Positions 38,213 through 49,493 of a stretch of 64,000 bases of DNA are shown here, piece after piece. The translations under genes were made by a program, and so were the position numbers. The stretch's first letter is position 1. Every line of letters starts with the position of its first letter. Origin of the DNA: CAXKXX01 sp964059975 (GTDB lineage: Bacteria > Pseudomonadota > Gammaproteobacteria > Enterobacterales > Enterobacteriaceae); contig CAXKXX010000002.1 in NCBI GenBank assembly GCA_964059975.1, positions 124,001 to 188,000 of the forward strand, read 5' to 3'. The notes below the pieces were generated by a model. That model searched no databases. It saw only the letters and a list, made by a program, of their open reading frames with translations, and was not told the origin of the DNA.

Positions 38213-38764
38213 TCATGGTTGAATTAGATCGTTACACGCCGCTTTCAAGTATCGAAGCATTGACCAGAAGGTCAGAGCTGCTGCAATGTATAGTAGAAAG
38301 AACGCTAGGTGAAGCACCGAGCGTTCGGGCCTCCAAATTAGCCCGATAAGTGATATCATTTGTAGCGTAGTTTTTATTTTACCCATCGAGGATACCGCTA
38401 CGCTGCTACGCTTTCCAATCTCAGCCATCCATTCGCGAAGCGATGAAATAACAATTTCACGAGCAATCATGGTCACAGCTGGTAGGGTTACCCACCAGCT
38501 GTGATAGTAATCTACCACCAATGCTAGCGCTACAGCAATCATCACTTTATCTACTACAGGATCGAGAAACGCTCCAAAACGTGTAGTTTGCTGCCAACGC
38601 CGAGCTAAAAATCCATCGAACCAGTCGGTTAAAGCAGAAAATATAAAAATGATAGCACACAGTATCGGCCCCCAAGTAAATGGTAGATAAAATGCCAGAA
38701 TAAAAAATGGAATTAGAGCTACACGAGATAAAGTGAGCCAAATTGGTATATTCAATTGCATCAT
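38213..38764 (-). CDS. pgsA: CDP-diacylglycerol--glycerol-3-phosphate 3-phosphatidyltransferase
   Basis: PgsA makes phosphatidylglycerol phosphate, the first step to PG and cardiolipin. It has 183 residues (E. coli 182) with about four transmembrane helices. The CDP-alcohol phosphotransferase motif is complete: DGFLARRWQQTTRFGAFLDP followed by VVDK, with all acidic residues in place. REWMAEIGKRSSVAVSS is also conserved. It stands alone; uvrC, its usual upstream partner, is missing. Confidence 0.97.
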   Translation of the reverse strand: MMQLNIPIWLTLSRVALIPFFILAFYLPFTWGPILCAIIFIFSALTDWFDGFLARRWQQTTRFGAFLDPVVDKVMIAVALALVVDYYHSWWVTLPAVTMIAREIVISSLREWMAEIGKRSSVAVSSMGKIKTTLQMISLIGLIWRPERSVLHLAFFLLYIAAALTFWSMLRYLKAACNDLIQP

Positions 38765-40600
38765 GCTACGCTATGTCTAGCTAGAGTAAGGATTAACAGT
38801 ATGTTCCTATATTGCTATCAGTGTTTCAATGTATTGAAGATGCTTTCTACTACTTCCTATCTAGCACCCAGAGCCTTTTTAATTTCTTGAACACTTGCAT
38901 GGCCGAAGACTCCTTATTTGCTCACCCCGAATATTCTATATAGAGTATATGCTAGAGGAATAGAGTATATGCTATTGCATATGAATCCCACACTGTATTC
39001 TACCTTCTAGAAAAGTGACACTTTAAACCCGACCTTACGATCAATGCTTTTAGGAGAATCGTATAAGAATTTAGCTTTCTCTAATTTATACTTCACGACT
39101 CAAGTATTTGGATCGCCGTACATCGATACGTGATGACTTTTAGAGAAAAGATAATATCTAAAATTTTTTATTTTTAGTTTTTCGCGTAGTAGAGATTCGA
39201 TACTCTTACGCAGACGGACGGTCATTTCTTGATATAGTACTAGTGATTTTTTTAGTGATAACAGTCTAAGTCTTCCGCTTTATTTTTATCGAATAACTAT
39301 GACGAAAGTGATTGACTGTGGCCCCGCACTATGACTGGCATCAAAATATTCTGTCCGTTTAATTTCGTATAGAGCTGGCGCTAACACCAGTTCTACTAAC
39401 CTTTATGAAATTTTTAGGAGCGGGCAAACTAGATAAATCAATCTCTAGATTGGTAGTGTTATATGAAGATACAGAGTCCGATCATCATGCGGTTTATTCT
39501 GAATGTGCATTTCACATATTCTTAGTTTACGAAAATATGTCACTGGAGGCTGCTTTTTTGTGGCAGACTAAAATGTAAAATATGCGCCGAGATGGCCGTC
39601 TGAGTAAGATCGATTGAAAATCTGTACGACTTTGTGGACGCTAAAATCATATGATGCCGCGTGTTAGTGTGTTCTTTTCTTCAAATTTAAATCGCCCTCT
39701 AAGAGATAAAGAAACGATCGATTGCCATTTAAGAACGCCCGTACTTTGTATGAAATTGCTCTACTTATTCGAAACTTATTCTACTATGATCACTTATAGT
39801 ACTATTCACTAAGATAGTGCAATGTCTGTAAAATTATACCGAATAGAAAAATAGAAGCAGTACTGGTGCCATTTTCACTACTCACTATCTGCTAATTATA
39901 AAGATAATACGGACGCTAATACTATTCGTTAATATAAGATTCTGCACGAAAATCTATGATCGATTGTCGTACATTACTCTCTTCATACTAACGGATCGGT
40001 AGTAGATTTTTCTTAAAATTCAAAATATTTCACACTCAGTGCAGAGAAAGCAGTCGCCCACAACGAAACGATTAAAAATGCACTGCCCGCTGTCTGATCA
40101 AAGATCAGTCTATCGCGGATGATAGACGGTCATTTTAACTAAAAAGTCTGCTTGCGCTAATATCCAGAATTTAGAGAAGTTATCGGAAAACGTGACTATT
40201 CTACCTGTCAATTCATTCATACAGTGCGCTGAGTTATTCTTTCCTGTATCCAGGCATCTTTTTTACTTTTTTCAATAGAAAGCCTTCTCGAGTGCCTATT
40301 TCTTGCTAATGATTCTTATTTAATGCATCTAGTAGAGCGCGATTTAATCTGTGTAATTATTTCTTCAATGCATAATTAGTAGCAAGAATGTATTGAGACT
40401 GCTGGCGTATATAGCAGTAAGCTAATCTGCTTAGTATGATAATTAGTATCATTGATTCCATGCCAAGCATGGCGCTAGCCCTTTTACCTTTTCGGCGCGC
40501 GTCGCTTAATTGTTGAAAGTTTATACTGCATGAAGGTGAATCTTGAACTAAGCCCGATGAAATACTTTTTCTTTCATTGTGACACTTATCATGATTAGGT
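38765..40600. other. 1.8-kb eroded region between pgsA and hemD
   Basis: No reading frame of note. uvrC (upstream of pgsA) and hemX/hemY (downstream of hemD) are expected on either side and neither was recognised. A 15-nt direct repeat lies at 38940-38974. Confidence 0.55.
38940..38974. repeat. Direct repeat, 15-nt unit, period 20 nt
   Basis: atagagtatatgcta occurs at 38940-38954 and 38960-38974 in gene-free DNA upstream of pgsA. Confidence 0.85.
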
Positions 40601-41344
40601 TTATTTTATTAATACACGCATTAAGGCATCATTATTTGCACTATCGGCCACCTGAATGTTGCTCCAACCTAAGTTTCGGGCAAGATTGGCTGTACGTTGA
40701 CTGACTACGATTACGCAACAACGAAGTAGCCACGGAGACTGGTGGTGTTTAGGAACTAAGGCATACAGTTGTTGTAGCATTTCTCCGCTAGTAACTACTA
40801 GTGTATTGACTCCGGCGCCCCGCCAAGCTGCGGCTTGTAAATTTCCGTCATAATATATCGCATTCCTTTGATAACATTCGTAATATCTTACGTTAGCTCC
40901 TCGCTCTTGCAATGTATCTCCGAGGAGCGTACGCCCTCCATTTCCCCGTAAGATTACTGCTCGCTTTCCCTTTAATCGCTGCAGTGTTGGTAGCATTAAA
41001 AGCGCTTCACTGATTTCATTTTTCTTTGGATAGATCACGGGTAGATTACTAATGCGATGTAAGCTTAAGCCGCTAGCCTTACCTATTGCATGGTATACTA
41101 AATGATCTGGCCAGGTCATCCCGTTGCGACTAATTACAGCGTCGACATATTGTACTGAGTGTTGTGATGAAATAAATACTAGATCGCCACTACTGAGCTC
41201 TCTTAGCATCCCTGGTAGCTTCGAGAGATCGCAACCAGGAGTAAAATTAATTAACGGTGCATAGTAAACTGATCGACCTAGTGTGCGTAATCGGCCTACC
41301 AAATGCGCTCCAGAAGGAGAGGGGCGTGTTACTAGAATCGTCAC
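40601..41344 (-). CDS. hemD: Uroporphyrinogen-III synthase
   Basis: HemD closes hydroxymethylbilane to uroporphyrinogen III, the branch point to haem and sirohaem. It has 247 residues (E. coli 246). The start is GTG (41344), overlapping the hemC stop as GTGA, so translation is coupled. MTILVTRPSPSGAHLVGRLR, DLVFISSQHSVQYV and VTSGEMLQQL are characteristic of this poorly conserved family. hemX and hemY downstream are gone. Confidence 0.93.
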   Translation of the reverse strand: MTILVTRPSPSGAHLVGRLRTLGRSVYYAPLINFTPGCDLSKLPGMLRELSSGDLVFISSQHSVQYVDAVISRNGMTWPDHLVYHAIGKASGLSLHRISNLPVIYPKKNEISEALLMLPTLQRLKGKRAVILRGNGGRTLLGDTLQERGANVRYYECYQRNAIYYDGNLQAAAWRGAGVNTLVVTSGEMLQQLYALVPKHHQSPWLLRCCVIVVSQRTANLARNLGWSNIQVADSANNDALMRVLIK

Positions 41345-42282
41345 TCTAGAGAATATCTTTGATAAAAATTACCTAGAATCTTACGTGCGCCCCGTACTAG
41401 TAGCTCTTCTGCTAAATTCACGCCTATTTGTTCCGCCTTATCAGCCGAGCCGCGATATTCACCGCGTACTATTTGATTGCTTTCCGGACAACCCACAAGA
41501 GCGCGTAACCACAAGTTATTACTGTTCAGCTCAGCGTAGCTACCTATTGGTACTTGGCATCCTCCCCCTAAACGAGCGTTCATGGCTCGTTCGGCGCGTA
41601 TACGAGTTTCGGTAGCTTTATGGTTCAGAGGCGCTAGAATTGACCGGGTATTTACGTCGTTGAGACGGCATTCAATACCCAATGCCCCCTGTCCAACTGC
41701 TGGAAGGGACTCTTCAACACTCAGTAGGTGGACAATGCGTTGCTCCAAACCCAGACGTTTCAGGCCTGCAGCTGCTAAAATAATAGCATCGTAATCGCCA
41801 TTATCCAATTTTTTCAAACGGGTGTTAATATTTCCATATAACTCGCGTACGACTAGGTCGGGACGCCGTTCTCGTAGCTGGCATTGACGACGCAAACTTG
41901 AGGTGCCGATAATGCTACCCTCTGGTAGCTGATTAATCGAAGAGAAGCGAGTCGACACTAGTGCATCACGCGGATCATCTCGCTTACAAATGCTAATCAA
42001 TCCTAATCCAATCGGGAATTTTACTGGTACGTCTTTCATCGAATGTACAGCGATATCTGATCGATCTTCCAGAAGAGCTCGCTCTAGTTCTTTCACAAAT
42101 AGCCCCTTGCCGCCAACTTTAGACCTTAGCGCGCTCGTAATGAGGTCACCGCGCGTTAGCATCGGCACTAATTCGACTCGTAAGGTGCGGTATCTAGCTA
42201 TTAACCAGCTCTGAACGTAACGGGCTTGCCAAAGAGCGAGCGGGCTTTGACGAGTGGCAATTCGAATCACTTTATCTAACAT
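41341..42282 (-). CDS. hemC: Hydroxymethylbilane synthase (porphobilinogen deaminase)
   Basis: HemC links four porphobilinogens into hydroxymethylbilane. The start is MLDKVIRIATRQSPLALWQA, matching E. coli; an in-frame ATG lies four codons upstream (42294). It has 313 residues. AVHSMKDVPVKFP and the dipyrromethane cofactor cysteine in LGGGCQVPIGSYAEL are intact. It is coupled to hemD. The divergent neighbour in enterics, cyaA, is not recognisable in the 3 kb beyond. Confidence 0.98.
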   Translation of the reverse strand: MLDKVIRIATRQSPLALWQARYVQSWLIARYRTLRVELVPMLTRGDLITSALRSKVGGKGLFVKELERALLEDRSDIAVHSMKDVPVKFPIGLGLISICKRDDPRDALVSTRFSSINQLPEGSIIGTSSLRRQCQLRERRPDLVVRELYGNINTRLKKLDNGDYDAIILAAAGLKRLGLEQRIVHLLSVEESLPAVGQGALGIECRLNDVNTRSILAPLNHKATETRIRAERAMNARLGGGCQVPIGSYAELNSNNLWLRALVGCPESNQIVRGEYRGSADKAEQIGVNLAEELLVRGARKILGNFYQRYSLE

Positions 42283-45263
42283 ATTAATTACCATTTTTAT
42301 GATATTCTTTTTATCTTACTACTACGCTTTAATATTTTCTGTGTAAAATCTTCCTTAGTAAAAGTAAGAATGTGACGCTATAATATATATTAAATAATAT
42401 GAGCCTCCATAGCGTAAAAGTATTGATCTGTAAGCTGAGGCGTAAGAGCTAAGATTAGGCATATCCTTAAATTTTACATCGATTATTTATCAGAGAAAAA
42501 AGAAATCTAAAATTCAGGCTGACTTAAGTTTTAATATTTAAGGAATCTAGTCTCCTTTAGAATTAAATTATTGAGAAAAATATAGCGAAAGAAGTTGCGC
42601 AATACGCCACTGTCTTATGCTAAATTACTAAGACTCTAAATCAATTATATTTTAAATCAATATTCTATAACGCTGAAAGAAATATGGCACGCGCTCAGTA
42701 TATCAGTCGATAGCACATCTTCAATTAGTTAGTCATTTTTTAAATCTTGATATTTTAGATCTTCTTCTAAATCTGTTCAGATAAGAAAATTATTATTTTT
42801 CTAGAATAAGCAAAATTATATGATCGTTATCGCATTATAGATACTTTAGACGGGAAACGTATTTCTGAGAATATGCTTTTTGGTGAAGATAAAAATCTTA
42901 TGATGTATATTTGTTATCGTTTAATTTAAAACGCATATCAACATGGAACAAATATTTCAGTCTCGGCGATTCGCACATATGATTAGCGTAAGCATGTCTT
43001 AATATTAAGATGCTATCAGTTATATAAAAATACAGAGATACTTTAAAAATTCATGATGAAAAATTTCATTATTACAAGATTACTCTTGGGGAAATTCCGG
43101 TCTCAGATGATTCCTATAGATATAAAAAGCTTGCACTTCGGTGAGATTGTCTAATTTAAATTCTAGGTTTATTGCGCGATATTTAAGTAAGTTATACAAC
43201 ATCTGAATGAGCTCAACTATGTGATCTGACTAGAGCTAGTTCGGGGATATTTTTATATGAACTCACCTAAAACTACCTTTGATTAAAATAGTGCTGGATG
43301 GCATTAAACAGCCTTCAAATATTTGATATATGAAGTTCTGAAATAAAGAACGATGAGTAATCTTAAGTGAGTATTTAACTACAATATGACATGAATTCTT
43401 CTGCTAAATAGCAGAATTAGATGCAATAATTTAGAATTTATCGCAGTTTAATCTACTTTAATGCAACTTCAATCATTTGCTCATTACTGTAGATTCCAAA
43501 ATATCTTGACGCTCTAATGCGAAGGTTACACCCGCTCTTTGGCGCATCTGTTGGGTCAGGCGATGCTACTAAATCCTAAAAATCTTAATCTATCTAAAGA
43601 TGGTTTACATATTATTTGTATTATAAGAACCGGAAACTGAAATAGTTCATACTTCTACGACCAAGCGCAACTTATAGATTCTAGCGTTAGCTACGCGCTT
43701 CTGGATACCCAAGTGATTTCTGAATGGAAAGATAGATACAGCCGACCTATCGCAACTATCTATTAAACTAAGTTTCATCCGTATGTCAAAAAGATATCCG
43801 GTTTGATACTATTAATTTATAAAAGATTAATACCCATAATCCTTTATTAACTCATTCTATTTTTACGAACTGCTTTTATGGAAAGTGGTCCGTCCGGCTC
43901 TTTTTTAGATCCCAACAATTAGAAACTATCGTTAATTTCAATAATAGCCTAATCATTAATATTGAATATCCAGCGATATAACCTGTAACTTCATAAGGTA
44001 TATCTGATGGAGTCTGTTTTATTTCTAATGTAATTCAAGATAGTGATATGTTTGTAACCGATATACTTATATTAATAGTGATTAAAGTTGTTGAGGATAA
44101 AATAGACTTAAATTTATATGATTTGTATTGAATGAGGCACTCCTTATTGATTCTAAAAGATCTAAGCGTCTCTATTATATAAACATACAGATAAGTAGAC
44201 TAGCTTTTATTGCACTATGTATATCGATAGAGGGGCTTCCTTTCTATTAACGATTTTCTATTTTTCATTTTTTATATCGATTGATGCTCTATCATATTAA
44301 AGTTTATCTAAAAATATATAAAATATTTGCTTCGATATACCGAATATATAGCAGATGATAAGGGAAAATACTTCTTGTAAAACCTCGCATGAAGTGTTAT
44401 TTCTAATTTCTGATAGAAGAGTAACTGCATAAAAATTAGCGTAACTTAAATATATATCATCTATTAAAGATAAAGATATTTGATCGATAAATTTCTAGTA
44501 AGGCTTTCCTTTTCTGATTAGGGGAAGCTACAAAGCTCCGCAGTATCGTATAGATAAGATTCATATTACTAAATATAATTTTTTATTCAATATGGTATGG
44601 AATTAGTGTCATAAATCTTTCTAGAGAAACCCCTAGATAGATCAGGTTAGTCCAACTCCCTCTTTTCTAAAGATAGTCATCTTTCTATTTTTAGTATTAA
44701 TTAAATCGGTTATTTAATAAAAAATTAAAATTAATTTATTTTAGATATACTTTTTAAAATATTAGAGTTTATCCGAACTATGTTTCTTATAAAAATATTC
44801 GGAGTAGATTACGATTAGATCGTTTTTACTGATTATGAATCATTTAAATTCTATTAAATAATTATAAGTGTAGACGCACCTATTGCATGACTAGCACATT
44901 AAGAAAAAAAATTAGAAATAAGATATATCGGGAGTTAAATCAAGATTAATGTTCGTCTATAGTAATTTATTGATAGCTGCTAAGGCATTAGAATCATTAA
45001 TAGAGCAAAACTATAAAATTATTTAAATTATTTTAAAATCCGCGCTAATTTTAGAGAGATATTTAATTTGATCTCTTACTTTAAGAGAATGCTTTCTTCT
45101 AATTGTTCGTAGAATTGACTTATAGAAAATCTTACATAAAAATAGAATAATTCAATATTATATATCTAAGAATAAGAAATACAACAAGACCTAGGTATAT
45201 TCAATAAATTTTTGAACCAGACTACCTCGTTCATTTTAGTTAGAGAGGCAATAATCGAATATT
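42283..45263. other. 3-kb eroded region between hemC and yafD
   Basis: The plus strand here would carry cyaA next to hemC in enterics, but I could not align any segment with confidence. Composition is very AT-rich. hemC and yafD are not neighbours in E. coli, so a deletion or rearrangement junction probably lies inside. Confidence 0.55.
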
Positions 45264-46058
45264 GTGCTGAAACAAACTTATGCCATTAGATATGTAGCAG
45301 ATCAACCAGTTAAACGGGTTTTATCTGGTATAATTCAGCATCCACGCCCTAATGTGTCCGTATTGTCAACTATTAGTACTCTGAAGGTAATGGTATGGAA
45401 CATTTTTAAACAGCAGAGGTCTAATTGGCTTTCGGTACTGCAAGGTTACGGCAGAACTGCTCAATTAGTTTTGCTACAGGAAGCACAAACAACTCCTGAA
45501 CTGGTCAGTTTTGCTATCTCTAACTACCTAGTAACTGATCAAGTGCCTGCATTTGTACTTCCGCAACATCCATCCGGAGTAATGACACTAGCGTCTGCTC
45601 ATCCGATATATTGCTGTCCTCTACGAACGCGAGAACCTTTCTTGCGTCTAGCAAAATCAGCCTTAATCACTGTTTATCCATTATTCAATAATCAGCTATT
45701 AATGCTAATAAATATCCATTCGATCAATTTCAGTCTAGGTGTTGATGTTTATACGAGACAGCTATGGCCTATTGGCGAGCAAATCGCTAATCATCATGGT
45801 CCAGTCATTATGGCCGGGGACTTTAATGCTTGGAATCGTAAACGCATTAATGCATTGTATGGCTTCGTCGGTGGCATGGCGTTACGGGAGGTAAGCTTTC
45901 TCTACGATCATAGAAGTAAGGCTTTTGGTCGACCATTAGACTATGTTTTTTATCGAGATCTAGAGGTAGTTAAATCATCAGTGTTAGAGACTAGCGCTTC
46001 AGATCATAATCCATTGCTAGTTGAGTTTCATCCGGAATCAGATCATAAGAAAGACTGA
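45264..46058 (+). CDS. yafD: YafD, endonuclease/exonuclease/phosphatase-family protein
   Basis: YafD belongs to the EEP superfamily (DNase I/ExoIII/phosphatase fold); its substrate is not established. The start is GTG 45264, giving LKQTYAIRYVADQP, in line with E. coli (KNTYAMRYVAGQP). It has 264 residues. EEP motifs are present: VWNIFKQQR, VLLQEAQTTPELV, GPVIMAGDFNAW and ASDHNPLLVEFHP. The level of conservation is striking for a gene of unknown role in a decaying genome. Its E. coli neighbours (yafC, yafE, mltD, gloB) are absent. Confidence 0.94.
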   Translation: MLKQTYAIRYVADQPVKRVLSGIIQHPRPNVSVLSTISTLKVMVWNIFKQQRSNWLSVLQGYGRTAQLVLLQEAQTTPELVSFAISNYLVTDQVPAFVLPQHPSGVMTLASAHPIYCCPLRTREPFLRLAKSALITVYPLFNNQLLMLINIHSINFSLGVDVYTRQLWPIGEQIANHHGPVIMAGDFNAWNRKRINALYGFVGGMALREVSFLYDHRSKAFGRPLDYVFYRDLEVVKSSVLETSASDHNPLLVEFHPESDHKKD

Positions 46059-46316
46059 TCTTAAAAATCACAAGCCCGATCGAATCATTAACGACATCGA
46101 ACGATTTGATTTTTAAGGATGCGGATCTAGCGGTATTGAGATGTTTCATTATTTAGAGTGTAGCCTGCGCTCATGATCCACGTATTTTATTTATTCGAGT
46201 CAGTAATTGCATAATCTTGCATATAAGTCGCAATAAAAATTGCAGTCTATTAAAATAATTTGATAAACGACTTAAAATGATTATTTTTTAAATAAAGCAT
46301 CTTTAGAAAAAGTAGC

Positions 46317-46351
46317 TTAGAGACCTCTATTGTAGATTAGAGACCTCTATT
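46317..46351. repeat. Direct repeat, 15-nt unit, period 20 nt
   Basis: ttagagacctctatt occurs at 46317-46331 and 46337-46351 in gene-free DNA. Confidence 0.85.
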
Positions 46352-47143
46352 TATTCTAATCTTTGAGTTTTCAATTAGTCATATGAGTTATATATCGTAA
46401 CAATCTAGCAAAGCATGATTTCTCTCAAAGAGATGGATGTCTTATGTAGTTCATAGGCCATACTGCTATTAGTATTCCTCTATAGATCTAAGCTTCAGAT
46501 TTTTAGGAGTCTCTGCTATATCGCTCGACTTAATAATATTTTTAAAAAGATCGATAATTATTTTTAGTGATGAAACTAGAGAATTAAGACTGATTCGATT
46601 TTCTTTAAGTTAGTTGATCAAATAAACAATATGTCTTTTTTATCTCTACAATAAAGCAGTTCGTCGGAGTAGTCTTTTTATTTTATACACATATTGAAGA
46701 AATTTATTCTATGAAAAAGAAGGAATATTTTTAGTATTTAGAGTATCCGATTTTTTACCATAGAAAAATTCGCCTGACACACGGGTTCGATTAGTCTTTA
46801 TAATATTAAATATTATATTACTTTCTGTATTTAATTTTCTCAGTCAACACCGGGAGTATCGAAATAGATCTTAGCTTTTCGTTTATAATCGATAGTTTAT
46901 TAAAAATTTCAAAGATTATCCTAATATTTATTTTTTCATTACCTTAAGAGACGCAGTCTTTATTTCTAATATAATACTTTTAATTAAGCGGTATTTAGTG
47001 CTATAAGTCTAAAATTAAAAATATTTTTTACACTTCTTAATTTATATTACTTTTCAGCATATATGCAGATTTTCTCGTGGACTCCAAATTATAGGTTTGA
47101 TGAAGCATTCTGAAGCTCTTGCGTATTCCTCATCTTTATTTTA

Positions 47144-47227
47144 TAGATCGGTGTGCGATACCTGGTAGAGTACTGCAGAATGATCTCTACCCAATACATT
47201 ACCTACCACATTGATATTCATCATTTT
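47144..47227 (-). pseudogene. Possible relic of a DnaA domain IV signature
   Basis: The minus strand reads NVVGNVLGRDHSAVLYQVSH before a stop. This resembles the DnaA DNA-binding signature ([20 protein letters not shown] in E. coli). The rest of domain IV is not readable on either side, and dnaA is not expected next to yafD or ruvX. It could be chance. Confidence 0.25.
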
Positions 47228-47589
47228 AATTCTTGAAAAACATTTCTAGATTGCTTGATACAAATCAAAATACTTTTAATTCATTTAATAATCAGCTCCT
47301 GTGCAATTAAAGAGTCATCCCCTTTTTCTCTGATGAAAAAGTTTAACTAGTTGTATTGTTTTAGAGGCTCCGATGATCTTTTAAAGAATATTAAAATTAA
47401 AATATTTCGGGTCTTACTTATTAGGTGGGTCAGTATCAATTGGTCTTCTTCTTTATGAGGAATAAACTGCGATATATTAGGAAAAATTAACTAGTTTTAT
47501 TAAGTAATGTTTCAAGATTCACTCCGAAAACTTCTAGTTTTTTCGATTTACGCATAGTTCTTTTCCTCATAAGTACTGCGTAGATGGCC

Positions 47590-48036
47590 TTAATAGCGTA
47601 GAGTTAAATTATTGTGTCCTTGATCACGATCAAACCAACTTTTGAGAATAACCACTGCAGAAACAGAATCTATACGACTTTTACTCAAGGCGCGGAAACC
47701 TCTGAGGTTAAATAGCTGAGCGCGAGCTTCAACGGTACTAAAGCGCTCATCGTGTAAAATAACCTGCACAGTAAAGCGATTATGTAGGCTATTAGCAAAT
47801 TTACGGGCTTGCTTAGTAAACGGCTGCTCGCTCCCGTCTATATTCAACGGTAAACCGACCACTATCAGATCTGGGCGCCACTCTTGGATAAGCTTAGCGA
47901 TCGCTCTCCAGTCCGGTGAGCCGTGCGAGGCTTTGAGGGCGGGTAGTGCATGGGTGCTACCAATTATCTCCTGACCAATTGCCATTCCAATGCTTTTACT
48001 ACCAAAGTCGAAAGCGATAACGGTACGATTGCTCAT
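47590..48036 (-). CDS. ruvX: Putative Holliday junction resolvase RuvX (YqgF), pre-16S rRNA nuclease
   Basis: YqgF/RuvX has an RNase H-like fold and in E. coli acts in maturation of the 16S rRNA 5' end. The start is set at MSNRTVIAFDFGSKSIG, as in E. coli; an ATG three codons upstream (48045) lies inside the hairpin stem. It has 148 residues. Acidic residues of the fold are in AFDFGSKSIG, ILHDERFSTVEA and KSRIDSVSAVVIL. gshB-yqgE-yqgF is the enteric order; yqgE has been lost. A hairpin covering the ribosome-binding site is described separately. Confidence 0.95.
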   Translation of the reverse strand: MSNRTVIAFDFGSKSIGMAIGQEIIGSTHALPALKASHGSPDWRAIAKLIQEWRPDLIVVGLPLNIDGSEQPFTKQARKFANSLHNRFTVQVILHDERFSTVEARAQLFNLRGFRALSKSRIDSVSAVVILKSWFDRDQGHNNLTLRY

Positions 48037-48515
48037 TAAATACATCCTGGGTGTTTGATAACGCCAGGATGTATCAGCGACCGATTTTTAGTAGCGCCTC
48101 TGACGGAACCCCTGCGATCAATATGTAGAGTATAGTATCAATATTGGCTAGACTAGGAGTCAAAAAGTATTGCTTATTAATTTACCGGCTAATTTAGGAA
48201 CTACGTATTATCGCCGTGTTCATATAGATCTTGTTTTATTTGACTACTTTAGAATAAATTTAGTATTTTTACTGCATTCTTTTAGTATCTTACTAATTAC
48301 TCACTAAAAAGGATTTTTCGTTCTTCTAGAAAATTTCTAATTAGTTGAATAAGATTAACATTTTAAGTTTTTCTATTGATCACGATGCATCAACTTACTA
48401 AAGTGATTTTTTATAGAAATCGGTACATCAATTAATTGCACATACAGGATCATGCCACTTCGCTTTTTAAGCGATAATTCGATCTAAACTAGCGTTATAG
48501 TACGTAAAGTGCGCT
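48037..48515. other. ruvX-gshB spacer, site of the lost yqgE
   Basis: yqgE (algH) lies between these genes in enterics. No YqgE segment was recognised. Apart from the ruvX leader hairpin nothing is noted. Confidence 0.55.
48040..48074 (-). promoter_or_regulatory. Leader hairpin that would sequester the ruvX ribosome-binding site
   Basis: On the coding strand atacatcctgg (48074-48064) pairs perfectly with ccaggatgtat (48050-48040) around a 13-nt loop. The Shine-Dalgarno AGGA lies in the 3' arm and the ATG follows 3 nt after the stem. In mRNA this 11-bp stem would mask the initiation region. Regulation is inferred from structure only. Confidence 0.6.
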
Positions 48516-49493
48516 CTAAGTTGTCCGAGAACGCACTTTATCGTATTTCTCTAATAGACGTTTTTCTATTGAGTCCATGAGCATGCTAATGATAGGTACC
48601 AAAAAAGCTTCCTCGATCTCACGTGCGCACGTGGGACTTGTCACATTTATCTCAGTCAAAAAATTGCCAATGATATCTAAACCAACGAAGATTAATCCTT
48701 TGTCTTTTAATGTTTCAGAGACCGCATTTGCAATCTTCCGGTCGCTTTCGTTTAGTAAGTTCACTTCTCCGCGTCCACCAGCCGCTAGATTTGCTCGGGT
48801 TTCGCCTTGAGCGGGCACGCGCACTAGACAGTAAGGAATGGGCTCACCATCAACTATCAGAATCCGCCTGTCACCTTTTTTGATATCTGAAAGGAAATTT
48901 TGGGCCATACAGAAGCGTTTACCACATGCGGTTAAGGTTTCTATAATCACCGACAAGTTCGGATCGTCTTGCTTGACCCGGAATATTGATGCACCACCCA
49001 TGCCATCTAGCGGTTTGAGAATGATGTCTCCATGCCGACGGTGAAAATTTCGGATATGTGCCATACTGCGGCTAACTAGTGTGTGCGGTGTTAGTTCGGG
49101 GAACCAGGCCGTGAATAATTTTTCGTTGCAGTCACGAAGGCTTTGTGGTTTATTAATTATCAGCGTGCCTTTAACTTCCGCCCTCTCTAGTATATAAGTT
49201 GCGTAGATGTATTCTATGTCAAACGGCGGATCTTTTCGCATTAGAATGACGTCAAGATCCTGTAGTGATAAGTCCTCTTCACCAGTAAAGCAATACCAGC
49301 CGTACTGTTTTTCTTTTACGCTCAGCCGTCGTATGCGCGCTCGAGCCTCTCCGGAGCAAAGATAGAGATCTTGCATTTCTATGTAGTGTAATGCCCAACC
49401 TCGGCGCTGCGCCTCAAGAAGCATAGCAAAGCTAGTATCCTTCTTAATATTGATGGAATTGATGGGATCCATCACGATACCGAGTTTAATCAT
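48516..49493 (-). CDS. gshB: Glutathione synthetase
   Basis: GshB joins gamma-glutamylcysteine and glycine using ATP. It has 325 residues (E. coli 316) with a slightly longer, Lys/Arg-rich tail. The start MIKLGIVMDPINSINIKKD matches. The ATP-grasp region includes ILKPLDGMGGASIFRVK, LAAGGRGEVNLL and VGLDIIGNFLTEINVTSPTC. With cysE it supports a thiol pool. gshA is not in the window. Confidence 0.97.
   Translation of the reverse strand: MIKLGIVMDPINSINIKKDTSFAMLLEAQRRGWALHYIEMQDLYLCSGEARARIRRLSVKEKQYGWYCFTGEEDLSLQDLDVILMRKDPPFDIEYIYATYILERAEVKGTLIINKPQSLRDCNEKLFTAWFPELTPHTLVSRSMAHIRNFHRRHGDIILKPLDGMGGASIFRVKQDDPNLSVIIETLTACGKRFCMAQNFLSDIKKGDRRILIVDGEPIPYCLVRVPAQGETRANLAAGGRGEVNLLNESDRKIANAVSETLKDKGLIFVGLDIIGNFLTEINVTSPTCAREIEEAFLVPIISMLMDSIEKRLLEKYDKVRSRTT

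Larger units (their letters stand above)
46059..47589. other. 1.5-kb eroded region between yafD and ruvX
   Basis: No intact gene. Contains a 15-nt direct repeat (46317-46351) and a short minus-strand stretch resembling the DnaA signature (47144-47227). Confidence 0.55.

Noticed and set aside
42283..45263. Possible cyaA relic next to hemC
   Set aside because: Expected by synteny, but no segment could be aligned with adenylate cyclase convincingly by eye.
46771..46800. Sequence acgggttcgatt resembling a tRNA T-arm
   Set aside because: No matching acceptor, D-arm or anticodon arm at the right distance on either strand.
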